Positions 57,088 to 61,614 of a stretch of 61,614 nt of DNA are shown here, one piece after another (position 1 is the stretch's first letter; each line of letters opens with the position of its first letter). Origin of the DNA: CAZZEX01 sp964653285 (GTDB taxonomy: Bacteria; Chloroflexota; Anaerolineae; B4-G1); assembly GCA_964653285.1 (NCBI GenBank), contig CAZZEX010000020.1, positions 1 through 61,614 of the forward strand, written 5' to 3'. Under the pieces are notes generated by a model. That model saw only the letters and a program-made list of their open reading frames with translations. It searched no databases and was not told the origin of the DNA. Made by a program: the position numbers and the translations under genes.

Positions 57088-58551
57088 GTGAAAGCAACGA
57101 CTCAGATTTTCCTCAGTTATGCGCGGGAAGATGAGGGAAAAGTGGAAAGTCTTTACCAAAGATTTTCCGATACCGGGGTCAAACCTTGGATGGACAAAAA
57201 AGACATCCTACCAGGAGAAATTTGGAGATCTAGTGTCCAGAAAGCTATCCGGCGCTCTGATTTCTTTCTGGCGTGTCTCTCGGTAAACTCGCTCAAAAGA
57301 GGTTTCCTTCAGAGAGAAATCAAAGAGGCCTTGGATATTCGGCAAGAAATGTTGGACAGCGATATCTATCTGATTCCAGTGCGGCTGGAAGATTGCGAAG
57401 TGCCAGAAGGCCTGTGTGATTTCCAGTGGGTGAACCTGTTTGAAGAGGATGGTTGGACACGCTTGATGGAAGCTATCCAAATGGGGGGGGACTGGGATCC
57501 AGATGCTCGGGAACAGATCCTGCGAGAGCGGATAAATCTCTACGTTGAGCGTAAACAGTGGCGACCAGCGATAGAAGCTGCATTAAGGAGGATTGACATC
57601 TTGCCGTTGACAGAGCCTTCTGATGAGCAACATGAGCGACATAGGTTGTTAAATGATCTTATGAAAGCGGCATGTGAGGAGTTGGCTCAACTTTACGTTC
57701 GCTGTGCGGAAGCCGATTTAGCGTTGGATAACCTGGAAGGCGCTGTAGATTCCTATGAAAAGGCGGAGCAACTCTGTCAAAAAATAGAAGATTGGCAAGG
57801 CATGCGAGAGATCCAAGCTGCTTTGGCAGAGACATACGAAAGATGGGCAGAGGTGCGAGCTGAGGTTCACCGATGGGCCGATGCAATCAAGCATTACCAA
57901 AGTGCCCTTATGCTCTACGAAAAGCTTGGGAGTCCGGCGAATATAGCACTTACCCAGTATCACCTGGGGCGGCTAAGGAAAGAACAACCTGAAAAGCCTG
58001 AAGCAGTGAGTTGCTTTGAAAAGTGTCTGGAATATCGGAGGGATAACGAGGGCGAATTCCTGATTCCTTTTAAGATCATTCTTTCCGCTTATAAGGAGAT
58101 CATCCAAGCGCGACTTGGGGAAAGAGAATTCCATCTTGCTGTATTACAGTTCTGCAAGAAAGCAGATGATCTATTCATCGCTGGCCAAACGCAAGATGCA
58201 ATCGACGCTGCGCAAGAAGCACTGAGATTGTCAAGAGCGCAGGCTCAGGAGTTGATATTTGACTCGCAACTTTGCTTGGGACGCTTACTTATGGAGAGTG
58301 GAAAATGGGAGCGGGCTATAGACGAGTATGAGGTGGTCTTGGAGATGGCCGGATCACTGGGCGATGAGAAAGCCCGAATCGAAATCTTGGACCGGCTAAA
58401 ACAGGCTGTAAAGAAATATCGAGTAGACTTAAAGCTGGCGGAAACGCAAGGCGACAAAAAAGTCCAAAACGAAATTCAGAACTATCTGGATCGGTTACAG
58501 AAAGTACTCTTCCAGGGGTATAGTGGTCATGAGCATGCTCCAGCGTCTTAG
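57088..58551 (+). CDS. TIR-domain protein with TPR-like repeats
   Basis: A 487-residue protein. Residues 5-130 are a TIR domain (IFLSYAREDEGKVESLYQRF, DILPGEIWRSSVQKAI, with candidate catalytic Glu77 in FLQREIKEALD). Residues about 150-480 are helical TPR-like repeats (VDSYEKAEQLCQKIEDWQGM, AIKHYQSALMLYEKLGSPAN, AIDEYEVVLEMAGSLGDEKA). Bacterial TIR domains cleave NAD+. It has no visible nucleotide-sensor domain. GTG 57088 follows CTGGAGGATTTCAG. It is clearly more AT-rich than the cas genes, a sign of separate acquisition, and follows a 160-base gap with no gene. The next gene overlaps it by 23 bases. Confidence 0.88.
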   Translation: MKATTQIFLSYAREDEGKVESLYQRFSDTGVKPWMDKKDILPGEIWRSSVQKAIRRSDFFLACLSVNSLKRGFLQREIKEALDIRQEMLDSDIYLIPVRLEDCEVPEGLCDFQWVNLFEEDGWTRLMEAIQMGGDWDPDAREQILRERINLYVERKQWRPAIEAALRRIDILPLTEPSDEQHERHRLLNDLMKAACEELAQLYVRCAEADLALDNLEGAVDSYEKAEQLCQKIEDWQGMREIQAALAETYERWAEVRAEVHRWADAIKHYQSALMLYEKLGSPANIALTQYHLGRLRKEQPEKPEAVSCFEKCLEYRRDNEGEFLIPFKIILSAYKEIIQARLGEREFHLAVLQFCKKADDLFIAGQTQDAIDAAQEALRLSRAQAQELIFDSQLCLGRLLMESGKWERAIDEYEVVLEMAGSLGDEKARIEILDRLKQAVKKYRVDLKLAETQGDKKVQNEIQNYLDRLQKVLFQGYSGHEHAPAS

Positions 58552-59584
58552 AATCTTCATCAGCTCCACTGTCAAGGACCTGCAACCCGAACGCAATGCT
58601 GTAGAGCAGGCCATCGCCGGGCTGCACTTTGAAGCAGTGCGCTCGGAGACAGTGGGCTTACAATCGGCCACGCCACGTGAGATATGCGCGTTGATGGCTC
58701 AGCAGTGTGACATCTATCTAGGCATCCTGGGAGGGCACTACGGCTATGTCCTCCGCGAGAATACATCGGCCACTGAGTTCGAGTTCAACACGGCACGGAA
58801 AGCGGGCAGGCCGATCCTGCTCTATCGCAAGCGAGTGCCCAATGTGGAAGCGGGGCAACAGATGTTCCTCGAACGCGTGGGCGATTTCGATACCGGCTAC
58901 TACATCCGTGAGTTTGACGACAATGACGTGCCAGACCGCCTGATCGAGTGGGTGCAGGCCGACTTGAGGCAGCAGATCGCTCGTATTGTGCGCGGTGAAG
59001 TACCCGCCGTAAAGCCACCGGCGGAACGGGTCAGAGAGATTGCCCCCAGTGGCAGGCGGATTCTGATCGCCTCATTAGGCCGCGCCCCCGGCACAGTGAC
59101 CGGGCTGTACCACGTGCTGAAGGCCACCGGTAAGCCGGTAGACCGTGTCTTCACCATCTCCACGGCGGATTTCCCGGTCAAGCGGGCGGTGCGCGTTGTG
59201 CGCCAGGAGATGGAGAAGGAGGGGGTGACTTATCAGGATGTATCGCTAAAGGCTGTTGATATTACCTGCGACCGTGACGCTCAGGAATTCAAGGGCGCGG
59301 TCTACGACCTGCTGGCGACCGCCAGAGACGATGGCGATGAGATTTGCCTGGGCATCACCGGTGGTCGCACAGTGATGGGGGCGCTGCTGACCATAGTGGC
59401 CCATCTTGAGGCACCGGAGGGGACGATGCTCTATCAACTCAGCGTGCCGGAGGATATTTGGGTAGATGGTCAGGTGCCCGGCTTTTTCAGGTTGTCACAG
59501 GAGCGCCAGCGCGAGATTCTGCAGCCGCCTGATTATCACCTGGTGCCGGTGCCCTTCGCTCGTTTCGAGTTTAGAGAGGAATGA
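58529..59584 (+). CDS. DUF4062 (TIR-like)-CARF fusion protein, candidate cyclic-oligoadenylate effector
   Basis: A 351-residue two-domain protein. Residues 5-155 are DUF4062: LRIFISSTVKDLQPERNAVE, YLGILGGHYGYVL and the SATEFEFNTARKAGRPILLY segment with Glu83/Glu85. DUF4062 has a TIR-like fold. Residues 177-330 are a CARF-type domain of the Cas_NE0113 kind: LIASLGRAPGTVTGLYHVLK, then LGITGGRTVMGALLTIVAHL and LYQLSVPEDI. CARF domains bind cyclic oligoadenylate made by Cas10, some also degrade it. So this is likely a Cas10-triggered effector. ATG 58529 has AGGGGT nine bases before it and overlaps the TIR-TPR gene. Confidence 0.85.
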   Translation: MSMLQRLRIFISSTVKDLQPERNAVEQAIAGLHFEAVRSETVGLQSATPREICALMAQQCDIYLGILGGHYGYVLRENTSATEFEFNTARKAGRPILLYRKRVPNVEAGQQMFLERVGDFDTGYYIREFDDNDVPDRLIEWVQADLRQQIARIVRGEVPAVKPPAERVREIAPSGRRILIASLGRAPGTVTGLYHVLKATGKPVDRVFTISTADFPVKRAVRVVRQEMEKEGVTYQDVSLKAVDITCDRDAQEFKGAVYDLLATARDDGDEICLGITGGRTVMGALLTIVAHLEAPEGTMLYQLSVPEDIWVDGQVPGFFRLSQERQREILQPPDYHLVPVPFARFEFREE

Positions 59585-59587
59585 CCA

Positions 59588-60340
59588 ATGCCCTACGCCC
59601 TCACGTTCCCTCTCCAACCCGAAGCGTCCAAGCCCCTCCCTCCATACCCCGGCCGTGCCCTGCACGCTCTCTTCTACCAATGGCTGGCGCTGGGGGACTA
59701 CAGCCTCTCCACCAAAGTCCACGACGAGAGCGGCCCGCGCCCGTTCACTGTCTCTCCCCTCTACCGCGTGGACGGCCAGCCGACGTTCCGCCTCACGCTG
59801 CTCGACGATGCCCTCTGGCCGGCGCTGGTGCAGGGCATCGCCCTCACCCCCACCGTAGAGGTGACGGGCCGGCTGCTGACGCTCCCCACCGATGGTCCTC
59901 AGATCCACCACCGCTCCTACGCCGACCTGGCGGCGGGCAGCCGGGCCGAGACCCGCATCCGGCTGCGCTTCCTCTCCCCCACCAGTTTCCGCTCCCACGA
60001 GATGCACTACCCCCTGCCTGACCCCACCATCGTCTACCAGTCCTGGCTGGCCCGCTGGAACGCTTTCGCCCCGGAGGAGGCCCGCATCAACGTCGCGCTG
60101 CTGGACGTCGTGGCGGCGCACGTGGCGGTGGGTCGCTACGACCTGCGCACGGAGATGGTGGACCTGGGGGGCAACCGGAAGGTGGTGGGATTCGTGGGGA
60201 GCGTGCAGTACAACGTCATCCGCGCCGGCAAGATCGGGGATGAGTGGTTGCGACGGCTGAACCTGCTGGCAGACTACGCCTGCTTCTGCGGCACCGGGCA
60301 CAAGACGGCCCAGGGGATGGGGCAGACCGGACGAGTCTGA
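59588..60340 (+). CDS. cas6: Cas6 CRISPR RNA endoribonuclease
   Basis: A 250-residue Cas6. The double RAMP fold is visible from YPGRALHALFYQWLALGD (N-terminal helix, where a His28-type catalytic histidine sits), the LRFLSPTSFRSH segment typical of the second fold (LTF.SPT.FR), VGFVGSVQYNV, and the C-terminal glycine-rich loop GTGHKTAQGMGQ. It cuts the 37-base repeats of the array about 1 kb downstream. It is the last gene of the operon, 3 bases after the effector gene, and is followed by a terminator. Confidence 0.92.
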   Translation: MPYALTFPLQPEASKPLPPYPGRALHALFYQWLALGDYSLSTKVHDESGPRPFTVSPLYRVDGQPTFRLTLLDDALWPALVQGIALTPTVEVTGRLLTLPTDGPQIHHRSYADLAAGSRAETRIRLRFLSPTSFRSHEMHYPLPDPTIVYQSWLARWNAFAPEEARINVALLDVVAAHVAVGRYDLRTEMVDLGGNRKVVGFVGSVQYNVIRAGKIGDEWLRRLNLLADYACFCGTGHKTAQGMGQTGRV

Positions 60341-60373
60341 GCGTTTCGCTTGCAAGGCCCTGCGCAAGAGAAG

Positions 60374-60404
60374 GCCGCCTACGAGAAATCGCGGGCGGCT
60401 TTTT
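60374..60404 (+). terminator. Rho-independent terminator of the cas operon
   Basis: GCCGCC (60374-60379) pairs with GGCGGC (60394-60399), with an inner CGA-GAAA-TCG stem-loop, followed by TTTTT at 60400-60404. It lies 34 bases after the cas6 stop. Confidence 0.85.
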
Positions 60405-61319
60405 GCGTTAAAGGCGGGTTGGCGACGGCTGCGCTACCACACGGCTAATGACCCAAACCCCAATGACCAAACCTGCCCTATCTCCAACGCGCCTCATCTG
60501 ACGCGCCTCTGCCATTTGCAGCGTGTTTCATAAGTCCACCAAGTCCGCCGTGGGCCGTAATCGCGGGTTTCTGAGCGGCACCGCAAGTCTCGAACCACTG
60601 AAGCACTGAATTCACTGATAACACTGAAGCAGACTCACCGTTCAGTGCAATTCAGTGCAATCAGCGTCTCAGTGATTCAGACTGGAGGCACAGCCTGGGG
60701 CACGGCGTGGTAGTGGTAGTAGTCCCACCGGGGCACAAAGTGCTCCGGCTACGGAGTGCCACCCCGATGGCTGCATACCTGAGCCCGATTCATCGGGCGG
60801 AAGCTCCGTAGCCCGGCGACTTCATCGCCGGGCGGCCTCGGCAGCACAACACCCCTCTTAAGTTGACGAGATCTCTCGGAAAGCCTGTTTTTCGCCCACA
60901 AATACTACAACGGATTGAGAAAGGAACGGATTCTCTATCGTCCATCCATCCGTTTTATTCCAAGTCCGTTGTTGTGTCCCACAGCAGCCACTTTCCGAGA
61001 ACTCTCTTGACGCGCATGGGCCAAAGTTGCCCGCAAGGTAACTCCTCAGGCCCTTCACCAAAACAGGCACAAATAGCACACGGATACACGCAGATGAAAC
61101 GGATTCTCACGGATTTTTTATCTTTATCTGTGTACATCCGTGTGATCCGTGTTGATCCGTGTCCCGTATGTGGCTGGCTGAGCAGTTACCCCGCAAGTGA
61201 TACATCCGTGGGGTGGACTGAGACTCATTTATTCATTGGTCATTGGTCATTCAGACCCCCAAACCGAACCCAACTCTCACGAACAGGACTTGGGATTTGA
61301 GATTTGGGCTTTGGGCTTT
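60405..61319. other. Gene-free stretch between cas operon and CRISPR array
   Basis: About 0.9 kb without a convincing gene. It holds repeat-like sequence: tandem AATTCAGTGCAATCAG-type units near 60.60-60.68 kb, GC hairpins such as CCCGGCGACTTCATCGCCGGG region at 60.82 kb and CCCGATTCATCGGG at 60.78 kb, and CACGGATT/GATCCGTGT units at 61.08-61.17 kb. Short open frames here have no protein-like features. A CRISPR leader may be contained in the last 200 bases, but I see no defined promoter. Confidence 0.6.
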
Positions 61320-61561
61320 CCCCCCGTTCCCTTACGGGGATTAGGTGCTTTCGGACTTAAAGAGGACTAAACACAAACTACAACTGAATACTTTGGTTTC
61401 CGTCCCCTTACGGGGATTAGGTGCTTTCGGACCTGACATGATTGAAAGCAGGGAGTAGCCGCAAGGTGAGTTTCCGTCCCCTTACGGGGATTAGGTGCTT
61501 TCGGACAAGAACTGCAAGTAAATCATGCTCGCCAAAGGGGGGGGTTTCCGTCCCCTTACGG
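61320..61561 (+). CRISPR. CRISPR array, four repeats (first degenerate, last truncated), three spacers
   Basis: Two identical 37-base repeats (61396-61432, 61470-61506) begin GTTTCCGTCCCCTTACGGGG and end GTGCTTTCGGAC; CCCC-TTA-CGGGG gives the central hairpin. The repeat at 61320-61356 differs at its first four bases and at one more. The last copy (61544-61561) stops after 18 bases, where other sequence begins. Spacers are 61357-61395 (39), 61433-61469 (37) and 61507-61543 (37). Repeat length suits Cas6/type III. The array may continue beyond the interrupting sequence outside the window. Confidence 0.93.
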
Positions 61562-61614
61562 AGGGTTGGACAAGTCAATTGACTGGTTACGTTTCAGCGT
61601 AACCAGTTCGTAAC
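61562..61614. mobile_element. Probable end of an element interrupting the CRISPR array (partial)
   Basis: Directly after the truncated repeat comes AGGGTTGGAC, the palindrome AGTCAATTGACT (61573-61584) and a perfect hairpin CTGGTTACG/CGTAACCAG (61583-61606). Overlapping subterminal hairpins without an obvious inverted terminus recall IS200/IS605-type ends, but only 53 bases are visible. Confidence 0.45.

Noticed and set aside
60858..61300. Short open frames in the gap before the CRISPR array
   Set aside because: They run through repeat units such as GATCCGTGT and give low-complexity products without homology or ribosome sites.
1..61614. tRNA and rRNA genes
   Set aside because: I looked for T-loop (GGTTCGAATCC-like) and rRNA signature sequences and saw none that form a convincing gene; a dedicated scan was not possible.

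Overview
The window is a GC-rich bacterial chromosome segment. The mix of two molybdenum hydroxylases, indolepyruvate:ferredoxin oxidoreductase, ADP-forming acyl-CoA synthetase, a non-pyrrolysine MttB methyltransferase, a type III-D-like CRISPR locus and many short dispersed repeats suggests an anaerobic or facultative Chloroflexota (Anaerolineae-like) bacterium. That assignment is inference from gene content, not from a marker gene.

Region by region. 1-4.4 kb: the end of a molybdopterin oxidoreductase, then an Opp/Dpp-type ABC importer (two permeases and one protein carrying both ATPases). 4.4-7.5 kb: an MttB-type methyltransferase, its corrinoid protein and an IclR regulator. 7.5-17.6 kb: an aspartate carbamoyltransferase, an unknown gene, and two complete molybdenum hydroxylases back to back, one with its FAD and 2Fe-2S subunits fused. 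17.8-19.6 kb: RadC, a UPF0175/DUF3368 toxin-antitoxin pair and a dead DNA methylase. 19.7-27 kb: dihydropyrimidinase-like hydrolase, IorA-IorB, ADP-forming acyl-CoA synthetase and a HisC-type aminotransferase, a plausible amino-acid/heterocycle fermentation block. 27-31.3 kb: a broken corrinoid-activating protein (RACo), a strong promoter with a palindromic operator, a sugar isomerase and rhamnulokinase. 31.4-47.4 kb: accessory DNA. It holds three copies of one membrane hydrolase gene (two broken), a complete IS4-like element, a GntR regulator with a PdhR/FadR-type operator ahead of E1 alpha/E1 beta/E2 genes, an M24 peptidase, a GarR-type dehydrogenase, a HicBA pair and many gene fragments. 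47.4-61.6 kb: a LSDAT/SLOG gene (interrupted by UGA) and a RipA-like membrane protein run directly into a type III-D-like cas operon, ending in Cas6, a terminator and a short CRISPR array cut by another element near the window end.

The most interesting system is the CRISPR end. Cas10 lacks an HD nuclease domain but keeps GGDD, so immunity should depend on cyclic oligoadenylate signalling. Inside the same operon sit a TIR-TPR protein and, overlapping it, a DUF4062 (TIR-like)-CARF fusion, plus the SLOG/RipA-like pair upstream: several candidate nucleotide-triggered effectors in one locus.

A second theme is repeats that enter proteins. At least seven GC-rich palindromic inserts lie in frame inside five metabolic genes at 10-25 kb, and purine-rich tandem intergenic repeats are translated as gene ends, gene starts and the linker of a gene fusion. 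A roughly 99-bp MITE with 9-bp target duplications occurs twice.
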